Source: Levyella massiliensis (GTDB lineage: Bacteria; Bacillota; Clostridia; Tissierellales; Peptoniphilaceae). Taken from it: a stretch of 64,000 bases of DNA. Shown in pieces: positions 27,871-35,946 of the stretch. The position numbers were made by a program, and so were the translations under genes. Position 1 is the first letter of the stretch, and every line of letters starts with the position of its first letter. The notes below the pieces were generated by a model that saw nothing but the letters and a program-made list of their open reading frames with translations, had not been told where the DNA came from and searched no databases. The stretch covers positions 399,695 to 463,694 of the forward strand of contig NZ_HG529490.1 of assembly GCF_000308275.2 (NCBI RefSeq), written 5' to 3'.

Positions 27871-28787
27871 TGGGACTCTTTGACTTTTTGAAAGAAGGCC
27901 TGCAAAAAACCAGAGACAGTATCGGCGGAGCTCTTGACAATCTTTTTAACGGTCGCGCAACCATTGATGACGAATTATTCGATGAAATTGAAGAAACATT
28001 GGTTTCGGCCGACATGGGCTTTGAGACATCGATGGAGGTGATTGATGCCTTGCGCGATGCCGTGGCGGAGGAACACATTCGCGATCCGCAGCTGGTGCGG
28101 GTGCGCTTGGTCGAGATCATGAAAGAAAAATTGCTTGCCGCCAACTTGGAAACCGCTCTGATCGAAGAACCGGGTCATCCCATGGTGATTCTCGTGATCG
28201 GCGTCAATGGTGTCGGTAAGACGACAACCATCGGAAAATTGGCTAATCATCTGAAACAACAGGGGAAATCCGTTTTGCTTTGCGCTGCAGATACGTTTCG
28301 TGCGGCAGCCATCGATCAGCTGGAAGAATGGTCCCATCGTGCGGGCGTAGACATTGTCCGTCGTGAGGAGGGAGCGGATCCTGCTTCCGTTGTTTATGAC
28401 GGCATTCATGCCGCCCAGGCACGCGGCACAGATGTTCTCATCTGTGATACAGCCGGTCGCCTACATAACAAAAAGAATCTCATGCAGGAGCTGGAAAAGA
28501 TATATCGCATTATTGCGCGCGAATATGAACAAGCAACGCTGGAAACCCTTCTTGTCCTAGATGCGACGACGGGGCAAAATGCCATTTCGCAGGCGAGAGA
28601 ATTTAATAAGGTTACGAATATTACCGGGCTGATTCTCACAAAATTGGACGGCACTGCGAAGGGCGGCGTGGTCTTCCCGCTGCAATTAGAGGTGAAGGTG
28701 CCGGTGAAGTTTATCGGCGTGGGGGAACAGATGAATGACTTAAGACCGTTTTCCGTAGAACCTTTTGTGGATGCCATATTTTCGTAA
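27870..28787 (+). CDS. ftsY: Signal recognition particle receptor FtsY
   Basis: A 305-residue SRP GTPase that docks SRP-ribosome complexes at the membrane. N domain followed by the G domain: P-loop GVNGVGKTT near residue 110, DTFRAAA, DTAGR near 200 and TKLDGTAKGG near 255, with GVGEQ..DL.PF at the end. There is no long acidic A domain, as usual in Gram-positives. The ATG overlaps the smc TGA. Its partner Ffh is encoded at 29246, separated by a terminator and promoter. Confidence 0.96.
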   Translation: MGLFDFLKEGLQKTRDSIGGALDNLFNGRATIDDELFDEIEETLVSADMGFETSMEVIDALRDAVAEEHIRDPQLVRVRLVEIMKEKLLAANLETALIEEPGHPMVILVIGVNGVGKTTTIGKLANHLKQQGKSVLLCAADTFRAAAIDQLEEWSHRAGVDIVRREEGADPASVVYDGIHAAQARGTDVLICDTAGRLHNKKNLMQELEKIYRIIAREYEQATLETLLVLDATTGQNAISQAREFNKVTNITGLILTKLDGTAKGGVVFPLQLEVKVPVKFIGVGEQMNDLRPFSVEPFVDAIFS

Positions 28788-28806
28788 GCCTGTCAAACAA
28801 AAAAAC

Positions 28807-28835
28807 TTGACACAGGGTCCTAAAGCCCTTAAAAT
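28807..28835 (+). promoter_or_regulatory. Strong sigma-A promoter of the ylxM-ffh operon
   Basis: TTGACA (28807-28812), 17-bp spacer, TAAAAT (28830-28835). The -10 lies in the 5' arm of the ftsY terminator stem, so the predicted start near 28842 is inside the hairpin loop. Confidence 0.8.
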
Positions 28836-28867
28836 AGCACTGTTCCTTGGAATGGTGCTATTTTTTT
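28831..28867 (+). terminator. Intrinsic terminator of ftsY overlapping the ylxM promoter
   Basis: Perfect 10-bp stem AAAATAGCAC/GTGCTATTTT (28831-28840 with 28855-28864), 14-base loop, and a T tract continuing to 28867. Transcripts from upstream form it, while those starting at the embedded promoter lack the 5' arm. Confidence 0.82.
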
Positions 28868-28881
28868 GCAGAGAGGTAGTT

Positions 28882-29253
28882 ATGGAAGAAGCGGTACACA
28901 TCGGCTTACTGTATGAGATCTATGGGTTTGCACTGACAAAAACCCAACAAAGTCTCTGTGAAGCCTACTATTACGATGATTTATCGCTATCCGAAATTGC
29001 TGAGCTGCGCGCTATTTCCAAGCAGGCCGTTTCCACACAGATCGCACGTGCGGTGAAAAAGATGTCTTTTTTAGAAGAGCACTTGCGGATATTGGAAACG
29101 GAAAAACGGGCACAGGAAGCACTTCCTGTGCTGAAGGAAGCGTTACATTCCGAAGATACGGCGCTGCGCTTAAAGGCACAGGATGCTCTAAAGCATTTAT
29201 CGGCTTCTTTGGAACGTACTCGCGACCGCGATGAAGGAGGAATGCATGTTTGA
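28882..29253 (+). CDS. ylxM: YlxM family DNA-binding protein associated with SRP
   Basis: A 123-residue protein of the UPF0122/YlxM family, normally the gene before ffh. It has an early LYEIYGFALTKTQQ segment and a sigma70 region 4-like helix-turn-helix (DLSLSEIAELRAISKQAVS, residues about 35-53), followed by a charged helical tail. It is thought to modulate SRP assembly. The start is ATG 28882 (GAGAGGTAG upstream). The 39 residues upstream in frame would span the terminator. It overlaps ffh by 8 bases. Confidence 0.86.
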   Translation: MEEAVHIGLLYEIYGFALTKTQQSLCEAYYYDDLSLSEIAELRAISKQAVSTQIARAVKKMSFLEEHLRILETEKRAQEALPVLKEALHSEDTALRLKAQDALKHLSASLERTRDRDEGGMHV

Positions 29254-30589
29254 CAATCTCGCCGAACGCCTCCAGGCCACTTTTGCCCGATTGACCAAAA
29301 AGGGAAAGTTGGATGAAAAAGATGTCGACCAGGCCATGCGTGAAATCCGCCTTGCGTTGTTGGAGGCGGATGTTAACTACAAGGTCGTTAAGGACTTCGT
29401 GAAAGAAACCAAAGAGCGTGCCGTTGGTGAAAATGTCATGAAATCCCTGACGCCGGGCCAGATGGTCGTCAAGATTGTGCGCGAACAGTTGATTGATCTC
29501 ATGTCCGATGAAGATATGGGGCTCAAGAGCGCACAGAAACCGCCTACCGTCATCATGATGTGCGGTTTACAGGGCTCCGGTAAAACGACACATGCGGCAA
29601 AACTTGCCAATCTGTATCGAAAAAAACAGCGTCGCCCGATGCTGGTGGCCTGCGACGTATATCGCCCGGCAGCCATTAAACAGCTGCAGGTGGTCGGGGA
29701 ACAGGTAAAGACGCCAGTTTTTGAACGCGGGTCGGATGCAGATCCGGTGGATATTGCTAAGGCTGCCTATGCGGAAGCCGTGCGCACCGCACATGATCCG
29801 CTCATCATCGATACCGCCGGTCGATTGCAGATTGATGAAGCGCTGATGCAGGAGTTACAACGCATCAAAGAGGCGGTTCCCGTGACGGAAACGCTGCTGG
29901 TGGTGGATGCCATGACCGGCCAGGAAGCCGTCAATGTGGCCAAAACCTTCAACGATGCCGTAGATCTAACCGGTGTGGTGCTGTCCAAATTGGATGGCGA
30001 TGCTCGAGGCGGTGCGGCACTATCCGTACGCGCGGTGACGAAGAAACCGATCAAACTCATCGGTACCGGAGAAAAGCTGGACCAACTGGAAGAATTTCAT
30101 CCTGACCGGCTGGTCAATCGAATCCTGGGTATGGGCGATGTGCTGACGCTCATTGAAAAAGCACAGTCGGCTGTGGATCAGGAAAAGGCGAAGGAACTGG
30201 AAGCCAAAATGCGTTCTCAGAAGTATGATCTGAATGATTTCTGGGAGCAAATAAAACAGATGCAGAACATGGGACCTCTGGAAGACCTGATTAAGTTGAT
30301 TCCGGGGCTCAATCCCAAGCAACTTGCCGGCGTCAACATTGACGAAAAACAGGTAAAACGCCTGGAGGCAATCTTATCGTCCATGACGGATGAAGAGCGC
30401 AGAAAACCGGACATGATCACGAATTCGCGACGAGCCCGTATTGCTAAGGGTTCGGGCAATGATCCCGTCATGGTGAACCGCCTTCTGAAACAGTTCAAAG
30501 ATTCCAAGAAATTGATGAAGCAAATGAACCGTTTTACAAAGGGCAAAAAACGCTTGAGTTCATTATTCAAAAATCCGTTTATGAAATAA
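29246..30589 (+). CDS. ffh: Signal recognition particle protein Ffh
   Basis: A 447-residue SRP54 GTPase that, with 4.5S/scRNA, targets nascent membrane proteins to FtsY. The N and G domains have P-loop [15 protein letters not shown] near residue 107, DTAGR near 190, and TKLDGD-like [10 protein letters not shown] near 245. The Met-rich M domain begins near 300, including [12 protein letters not shown] and [11 protein letters not shown]. Start ATG 29246 follows AAGGAGG. No SRP RNA gene was found in the window. Confidence 0.96.
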   Translation: MFDNLAERLQATFARLTKKGKLDEKDVDQAMREIRLALLEADVNYKVVKDFVKETKERAVGENVMKSLTPGQMVVKIVREQLIDLMSDEDMGLKSAQKPPTVIMMCGLQGSGKTTHAAKLANLYRKKQRRPMLVACDVYRPAAIKQLQVVGEQVKTPVFERGSDADPVDIAKAAYAEAVRTAHDPLIIDTAGRLQIDEALMQELQRIKEAVPVTETLLVVDAMTGQEAVNVAKTFNDAVDLTGVVLSKLDGDARGGAALSVRAVTKKPIKLIGTGEKLDQLEEFHPDRLVNRILGMGDVLTLIEKAQSAVDQEKAKELEAKMRSQKYDLNDFWEQIKQMQNMGPLEDLIKLIPGLNPKQLAGVNIDEKQVKRLEAILSSMTDEERRKPDMITNSRRARIAKGSGNDPVMVNRLLKQFKDSKKLMKQMNRFTKGKKRLSSLFKNPFMK

Positions 30590-30620
30590 AAATTGGAAGG
30601 CAGAAAACGAGGAGGATGGA

Positions 30621-31046
30621 ATGGCAGTTAAAATCAGAATGAAACGTTTGGGTGCAAAGAAGTCACCGTTCTACCGTATCGTGGTGGCAGATTCCCGCCG
30701 CGCACGCAACGGTCGCTTCATTGAAGAAATCGGTTTTTACAATCCGATTTCGGAACCGCGTATGTTCCGCGTTGATGCGGACAAGGTTAAGACATGGATT
30801 TCCAATGGCGCGCAGCCGTCGGATACCGTAAAACGTCTGTTCCGCGAATATGGTGTTATGGAAGCGGAGGGCGTTGTAGCTAAGGGCCTGTCCACGGAAC
30901 GCAAGGCGAAGGCTAAAGTCGTCGATTTTGCGGACACGAAAAAGGAAAAAGTGGCAGAGACAGAAGTTGTCGAAGAAAAAGTAGAAGAGAAAGCGGAAGA
31001 GACGGACGGAGAAGCGAAGGCTGAAGACAAAGAACCAGAGGCCTGA
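30621..31046 (+). CDS. rpsP: Small ribosomal subunit protein bS16 with acidic tail
   Basis: A 141-residue S16. Residues 1 to about 85 are the normal protein ([26 protein letters not shown] start, then [11 protein letters not shown]). S16 is usually 80-90 residues. The remaining about 50 form a charged extension rich in Glu, Lys and Val ([18 protein letters not shown]). It lies in the ffh-rpsP-khpA-rimM-trmD-rplS cluster. The ribosome binding site is ACGAGGAGG. Confidence 0.95.
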   Translation: MAVKIRMKRLGAKKSPFYRIVVADSRRARNGRFIEEIGFYNPISEPRMFRVDADKVKTWISNGAQPSDTVKRLFREYGVMEAEGVVAKGLSTERKAKAKVVDFADTKKEKVAETEVVEEKVEEKAEETDGEAKAEDKEPEA

Positions 31047-31047
31047 T

Positions 31048-31281
31048 ATGAAAGAATTATTATTCTCCATGGCAAAAGGTCTGGTGGATCACCCGGATGA
31101 GATGGAAATCTATGAGGAAGACAAGAACGGTGTCGTTACGCTTTCCTTGCGTGTCCATCCCAACGACATGGGAAAGGTTATTGGAAAGCAGGGACGCATT
31201 GCTAATTCCATGCGTCAGGTGCTCAAGGCCTGTGCCATTAAAGAAAACGTCAAAGTTAATCTGGACATTGATTCGCTATGA
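31048..31281 (+). CDS. khpA: KH-domain RNA-binding protein KhpA (YlqC)
   Basis: A 77-residue single KH-domain protein. The nucleic-acid-binding GKVIGKQGRIA loop (GxxG) is near residue 37. With KhpB it forms an RNA chaperone complex linked to cell elongation in streptococci. It begins one base after the rpsP stop, and its end overlaps rimM by ATGA. Gene order and length match ylqC. Confidence 0.92.
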   Translation: MKELLFSMAKGLVDHPDEMEIYEEDKNGVVTLSLRVHPNDMGKVIGKQGRIANSMRQVLKACAIKENVKVNLDIDSL

Positions 31282-31775
31282 GAGAAGGCATCGTCACAGG
31301 GCAGGTGCTGAAAACAAGAGGGCTTCGGGGCGAAGTGAAGATCCGCATGGCGGATGCCCGCAAGAACCGCTTTACGGCGGGGATGGCGGTGGAAACCTCG
31401 TCCGGAAGAAAGCTTACGGTTTGCCGGTTTCGCGCACAAGAGATGTTTGGCTTTTTACAGTTTGAGGAAATTACCTCAGTGGAAGAAGCACAAAACTTAG
31501 TGGGGGAGAACCTGCTGGTGGAAGAAGAATCGCTTCCTGCGCCGGAAAAGGATCACTACTACGTAAAGGACCTGGAAGGCATGAAAGTATATCGTGAAGA
31601 CGATACGCTTTTGGGCGTTCTTGAAGAAGTGATCGAAAACCGCGCACAGGATCTTTATCGGATTCGCACGACCGAAGGCAAGGAACTCTTGCTGCCGGCG
31701 GTAAAAGAATTTATCCGGCAAGTGGATGTGGCAAACCATAGCATGCATGTGCATCTGATCGGGGGAATGGAATGA
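31278..31775 (+). CDS. rimM: Ribosome maturation factor RimM
   Basis: A 165-residue 30S maturation factor that binds S19 near the 16S 3' domain. The N-terminal RimM barrel (IVTGQVLKTRGLRGEVKIR, typical G.....G..GE.kv) is followed by the PRC-barrel half (DHYYVKDLEGMKVY near residue 90, then LLPAVKEFIRQVD). Length matches the family. It is coupled by ATGA on both sides, to khpA and trmD. Confidence 0.94.
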   Translation: MREGIVTGQVLKTRGLRGEVKIRMADARKNRFTAGMAVETSSGRKLTVCRFRAQEMFGFLQFEEITSVEEAQNLVGENLLVEEESLPAPEKDHYYVKDLEGMKVYREDDTLLGVLEEVIENRAQDLYRIRTTEGKELLLPAVKEFIRQVDVANHSMHVHLIGGME

Positions 31776-32488
31776 ATATCGATGTGTTAACTTTATTCCC
31801 GGACCTCTTCAAAATTCTTCATGAATTCGGTGTGATCGGAAAAGCAATGGACCGTGGACTGATTACCTTGAACACACATCAGATTCGCGACTATGCTACG
31901 GATAAACATCACAGCGTAGACGATACGGTGTTTGGCGGCGCGGCCGGCATGCTCATGAAGCCGAATGTGCTCTATGATGCATTGGAAGCGGTGCGAAGCC
32001 CCCAATCTCACGTCGTGTTTTTAAGTCCGCAGGGAAGCCTTTTAACACAGGATAAGGCGCGCGAATTGGCACAAAAGAAGCATTTGGTGCTGCTTTGCGG
32101 CCATTACGAGGGTATTGATGCGCGCATTACCAATCACTATGTGGATGAGGAAATCTCCATCGGCGATTACGTCTTGACGGGCGGTGAATTGCCGGCAATG
32201 GTACTCATCGATACCGTGGTGCGGTGGGTAGATGCTGTGCTGGGCAATCCCGACAGCGCCGCGAGCGACTCGCATGTCGAGCCCTTGCTGCAGTACGATG
32301 AATATACGAAACCGCGTGAATTTCGCGGTCATGAGGTTCCCGAAATTCTTCTGAGCGGGAACCACCAGGCGATAGCCGCCTGGCGCAAAGAAAATGCGTT
32401 GGAAAATACGAAACGAAAACGACCGGATCTCTATGCCCGTTACATGGCGGAGAATCGGGATGAAGGAGGAATCCATGGACTACATTAA
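31772..32488 (+). CDS. trmD: tRNA (guanine-37-N1)-methyltransferase TrmD
   Basis: A 238-residue SPOUT-family enzyme making m1G37, which prevents frameshifting on tRNAs reading CNN codons. Begins [13 protein letters not shown]. It has [15 protein letters not shown] near residue 50, [13 protein letters not shown] near 108 (usually GRYEG) and [15 protein letters not shown] near 130, forming the trefoil knot that binds SAM. The end overlaps rplS by 14 bases. Confidence 0.96.
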   Translation: MNIDVLTLFPDLFKILHEFGVIGKAMDRGLITLNTHQIRDYATDKHHSVDDTVFGGAAGMLMKPNVLYDALEAVRSPQSHVVFLSPQGSLLTQDKARELAQKKHLVLLCGHYEGIDARITNHYVDEEISIGDYVLTGGELPAMVLIDTVVRWVDAVLGNPDSAASDSHVEPLLQYDEYTKPREFRGHEVPEILLSGNHQAIAAWRKENALENTKRKRPDLYARYMAENRDEGGIHGLH

Positions 32489-32822
32489 ACAATTGGAACA
32501 GGAACAGGCAAAGACGGATTTGCCGGAATTTCGTGTCGGCGATACCGTTCGCGTTCACTACCGCATTAAGGAAGGCAGCCGTGAGCGTATCCAGGTTTTT
32601 GAAGGCACCGTCATTCAGCGTGAAGGTGGCAGCACGAACGAAACCTTTACGGTGCGTCGTTTGAGCTATGGCGTAGGCGTCGAGCGTGTCTTTTTGGTAC
32701 ATTCGCCGCGCGTCGAAAAAATTGAAGTTACCCGCAAAGGTAAAGTGCGTCGCGCAAAGCTGAACTATCTGCGTACCCGTGTGGGTAAAGCGGCCAAGGT
32801 CAGAGAAAAGACGAATTATTAA
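32475..32822 (+). CDS. rplS: Large ribosomal subunit protein bL19
   Basis: A 115-residue L19 at the 30S-50S interface. It has [10 protein letters not shown] near residue 19, [10 protein letters not shown] near 39, and the late SPRVEKIEV and RRAKLNYLR segments. Length is standard, with no acidic tail. The start is ATG 32475 after GAAGGAGGA, inside the 3' end of trmD. It closes the ffh-to-rplS operon and is followed by a strong terminator. Confidence 0.96.
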   Translation: MDYIKQLEQEQAKTDLPEFRVGDTVRVHYRIKEGSRERIQVFEGTVIQREGGSTNETFTVRRLSYGVGVERVFLVHSPRVEKIEVTRKGKVRRAKLNYLRTRVGKAAKVREKTNY

Positions 32823-32828
32823 TTTCTT

Positions 32829-32860
32829 ACAGCTCGCTGCCTGCAGCGAGCTGTTTTTTT
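32829..32860 (+). terminator. Intrinsic terminator between rplS and rbgA
   Basis: Perfect 12-bp arms ACAGCTCGCTGC and GCAGCGAGCTGT (32829-32854) followed by T's to 32860. The rbgA ribosome binding site begins at the next base and its ATG is at 32872, so rbgA relies on read-through or an unseen promoter. Confidence 0.9.
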
Positions 32861-32871
32861 AGGAGGCAAGG

Positions 32872-33753
32872 ATGGGCATTAACTGGTATCCGGGGCATAT
32901 GAAAAAAGCCACGGATGAAATACGACAGAAATTACGGCAGATCGATCTTTGCTGTGAGATTCGGGATGCGCGCATCCCTTTTGCCAGCGCAAATCGGGAA
33001 TTAGCCGCTCTTACCAAAGGAAAAAAACGCATCATTGTCTTGAACAAGAAGGACATGGCAGATCCGAAAGAAACGGAGAGATGGGTACAGGCTTTACGCG
33101 GTAACGGACAGACGGCGCTTGCCATCAACGCTTCCAAGGAGCGCCCAGCAAAACGTCTTTATGAGGAAGCCATAAGCTTATTGCAGGAAAAGCAGGAGAA
33201 GCGTCTTGCGCGCTCCATTATCAATCGCGAAGTGCGCATGTTGGTCTATGGTATCCCGAATTCCGGGAAATCTACGTTTATTAATGCCCTCTCCAAGAAG
33301 CGATCGGCAGCTGTCGGCGATCGACCGGGCTTTACCAAACAACAGCAATGGATTAAAACCGATGCCAATCTGCTGTTGGTGGATACGCCGGGGATTTTAC
33401 CGAAAAAACTGGGGGAGACACAGGCGCTGCATCTGGCGTTTACCGGTGCCATTCGCGACGACATTTTGCCTCTTCAAGACGTGGGCTATGCCTTACTCAC
33501 CTTACTCCTGCGCTGCGCACCGGAGGCGATTGTTTCGCGCTACGCCTTGAGCGATGCTTCCGCCGAGCCTCTTGCTGTCATGGAGGCCATAGCACAACAT
33601 ACGGGCTCGCTTCTTAAAGGCGGAGAAGTGGATTATACGCGTACGGCGCAGATTATGATTGACGATTTCCGTAAACTGCATTTTGGCGCTTTGACGTTGG
33701 AGCGCGCGGCCGATTTTGCAGAGCGCGAAGGGAACAAGGGCGAAACAATATGA
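32872..33753 (+). CDS. rbgA: Ribosome biogenesis GTPase RbgA (YlqF)
   Basis: A 293-residue circularly permuted GTPase needed for late 50S assembly. It begins INWYPGHMKKA, the family hallmark. The G motifs are permuted: LNKKDMAD near residue 62, then P-loop GIPNSGKST near 127 and DTPGIL near 170. The C-terminal RNA-binding domain follows. The ribosome binding site AGGAGGC lies directly after the rplS terminator. It overlaps rnhB by ATGA. Confidence 0.95.
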   Translation: MGINWYPGHMKKATDEIRQKLRQIDLCCEIRDARIPFASANRELAALTKGKKRIIVLNKKDMADPKETERWVQALRGNGQTALAINASKERPAKRLYEEAISLLQEKQEKRLARSIINREVRMLVYGIPNSGKSTFINALSKKRSAAVGDRPGFTKQQQWIKTDANLLLVDTPGILPKKLGETQALHLAFTGAIRDDILPLQDVGYALLTLLLRCAPEAIVSRYALSDASAEPLAVMEAIAQHTGSLLKGGEVDYTRTAQIMIDDFRKLHFGALTLERAADFAEREGNKGETI

Positions 33754-34394
33754 GAGACCATTTGACGCCGGAGACATTGCAAGAGCTTTTATTGAAAATT
33801 GATGCGACAGAATTGGTATGTGGTATCGACGAAGTGGGACGTGGTCCGCTGGCCGGACCGGTGGTTGCTTGTGCTATAATCATGCCGCACGGGGAAAAAA
33901 TTGAAGGCATTCGTGATTCCAAAAAGCTTTCCGAGAAAAAGCGGGAGCGTCTTTACGATGTGATTTTGGATCATTGTGTCGCTTGGGGCATCGGTCAAAG
34001 CGATGAACGAATGATTGATCGTATCAATATTCGTCAGGCTACCCTTTTGGCAATGCGGGAAGCGCTTCATCAGCTGAAGGACCGGAATGGGCAATTGGTT
34101 ACGCCGGATCTTGTGGCCGTAGACGCGGAACACATTGATACGACCTTGCCGCAAGTCAGTGTGGTGCATGGCGACGATCGCATTTATGCGATCAGTTGCG
34201 CCTCTATTGTCGCCAAGGTTACGCGGGATCGTTTGATGCGCCGTTATGATGCGCTTTATCCCGCCTACGGTTTTGCTTCTAACAAAGGATACGGCACGAA
34301 GGCTCATTACGAAGCCCTTCGCCGCTATGGCATTCTTCCCCTCCATCGCCGAAGTTTTTTACATGGAGAGGACTTGCATGACTATAACCCCTAA
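33750..34394 (+). CDS. rnhB: Ribonuclease HII
   Basis: A 214-residue enzyme that removes ribonucleotides from DNA-RNA hybrids. The catalytic signature CGIDEVGRGPLAGPV is near residue 28 (Asp and Glu). RDSKKLSEKKRE is near 55, a further Asp lies in VAVDAEHID near 124, and S.VAKV.RD is near 152. Coupled to rbgA (ATGA). Its last 17 bases overlap the following UPF0102 gene. Confidence 0.95.
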   Translation: MRDHLTPETLQELLLKIDATELVCGIDEVGRGPLAGPVVACAIIMPHGEKIEGIRDSKKLSEKKRERLYDVILDHCVAWGIGQSDERMIDRINIRQATLLAMREALHQLKDRNGQLVTPDLVAVDAEHIDTTLPQVSVVHGDDRIYAISCASIVAKVTRDRLMRRYDALYPAYGFASNKGYGTKAHYEALRRYGILPLHRRSFLHGEDLHDYNP

Positions 34395-34851
34395 ATCGAG
34401 CAAAAAATCGCCGATCTTACAAGCCCCCGGGAAGACAACACCGCCGAGGACACTGCTTACTAAAAATGATCAAAGCGTGAGTACGACCTTACAAGGCCGA
34501 AATGCCGAACAGGCCGTAGCCGCGTTGTATCAGGAACACGGTTATCAAATTTTAGAACATAATTTTCGCAGTCGCCATGGGGAGATCGATATCATTGCTG
34601 CCCGCGGCCAAACACTGCATTTTATTGAAGTAAAAGCACGCACGAACACACGCTATGCCTATCCGCAGGAAGCCGTATGCGCGTGGAAACGCAGGCGTCT
34701 CAGTCTAACGGCGCTTTACTATCTGGTACGCCACCCTTACTTACCCTATGCTGTTTACCTCTTTGATGTGGCAGAAGTCTATTTGCAACAACGCCGCATT
34801 CGTGTCTTGCAAAATGCCTTTCCGATGGAGAGTTCGCGTTGGATGTCTTAG
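34378..34851 (+). CDS. UPF0102 family protein YraN (nuclease-fold)
   Basis: A 157-residue protein. Residues about 39-157 form the restriction endonuclease-like UPF0102 fold: GRNAEQAVAALYQEHGYQIL, then HGEIDIIA with the acidic residue and EVKAR (near 85-90). The first about 38 residues (Thr, Pro, Lys, Ser rich) are an unusual extension compared with the normal about 120-residue family. Biological role is uncertain. I chose ATG 34378, spaced 6 bases from GGAGAGG. It overlaps rnhB and dprA. Confidence 0.85.
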   Translation: MTITPKSSKKSPILQAPGKTTPPRTLLTKNDQSVSTTLQGRNAEQAVAALYQEHGYQILEHNFRSRHGEIDIIAARGQTLHFIEVKARTNTRYAYPQEAVCAWKRRRLSLTALYYLVRHPYLPYAVYLFDVAEVYLQQRRIRVLQNAFPMESSRWMS

Positions 34852-35933
34852 ATTGCGTACAGAAGATGGCCGCCTTCGATCCGCCGCTCAATCGCTCGCA
34901 TCTGTTGCTGATGAGCTTGCGCGGTTTAACATCGCCGCAAATGGTTGCTTTTTTGAATGGTGAAACCGAAATAGCGGCGCGAGGTAATGTGCCGGCAAAA
35001 CAGCGTAGCGATTATCTTGTTGCGCATCCGGAAGACACGCCGGACTTTGCGCGATGGAAGCGCTGGGAGGAAAAAGGGTTTTGGGCGCTAACCATTTTGG
35101 ACGATGCCTATCCCGCCCGATTGCGTGAGATTGAACCAATTCCGTTTGTGCTGTACGGCTGCGGCGATCCATCCGTATTAACGGGTTTCAGTCTGGCTGT
35201 GATCGGAACGCGTCATCCGAGTGCCTATGGCGTCTCTTGCACCAATCTTTTCGCCGAAGGCCTGGCAATGCAGGGCGCCACCATTGTATCCGGCTTGGCC
35301 TATGGCATTGACAGCTTGGCGCATCGCTCGGCACTGCGAGTAGGTCGTCCCACTGTGGCTGTACTGGCAAATGGCTTGGATCGTATTTATCCGGCAGCCA
35401 ATCGGTCGCTCGCAGAGGAAATTTTAAAGGACGGTTGCCTGCTCTCCGAATATCCGCCCGGCGTATTACCACTGCCACACCATTTCATTGCACGAAATCG
35501 CCTGATTTCCGGACTTTCGGACGGTGTTTTGGTCATTGAGGCCAAACGACGATCAGGAACAATGATTACCGTCAATTGGGCCTGTGAGCAGGGGAAGAAT
35601 GTGTTTTGCGTGCCCGGAAATATTTCGCAGCCTCGCAGTGAAGGAACCAATGCGCAGATTCAAAGGGGCGCCTATTTGGTGACCGGCATCGATGATATTC
35701 TGCAAGCCTATGATTTAAAGCCGCGCACCTTTGAGGAGGCGAAAAAAGCTCGTGAAACATTGACAGCCATGGAAGGCGCCCTATATGATATCCTTCGTCA
35801 GGCACCGAGCGGGGCCGATGAACTGGCCCGTGCTTTTCCTCTTGGCGTGTCCGATTTATGGATGTGCCTGACGTCGCTGGAGATGAAGGGAAAGATCACA
35901 CGTCGCAGTGACGGAAAATTTGAGACACGGTAG
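34839..35933 (+). CDS. dprA: DNA-processing protein DprA
   Basis: A 364-residue protein that loads RecA on incoming single-stranded DNA during transformation. The Rossmann core has VIGTRHPSAYG (normally GSR) near residue 125, VSGLAYGIDSLAH near 150, FIARNRLISGLSDG near 210, and VPGNISQPRSEGTN near 250. A C-terminal winged-helix-like part ends the protein. The start is probably TTG 34839, with GGAGAG about 6 bases before. The order rnhB-yraN-dprA-topA is widespread. Other competence genes are not in the window. Confidence 0.93.
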   Translation: MDVLDCVQKMAAFDPPLNRSHLLLMSLRGLTSPQMVAFLNGETEIAARGNVPAKQRSDYLVAHPEDTPDFARWKRWEEKGFWALTILDDAYPARLREIEPIPFVLYGCGDPSVLTGFSLAVIGTRHPSAYGVSCTNLFAEGLAMQGATIVSGLAYGIDSLAHRSALRVGRPTVAVLANGLDRIYPAANRSLAEEILKDGCLLSEYPPGVLPLPHHFIARNRLISGLSDGVLVIEAKRRSGTMITVNWACEQGKNVFCVPGNISQPRSEGTNAQIQRGAYLVTGIDDILQAYDLKPRTFEEAKKARETLTAMEGALYDILRQAPSGADELARAFPLGVSDLWMCLTSLEMKGKITRRSDGKFETR

Positions 35934-35946
35934 ATGGAAGGCGAGT

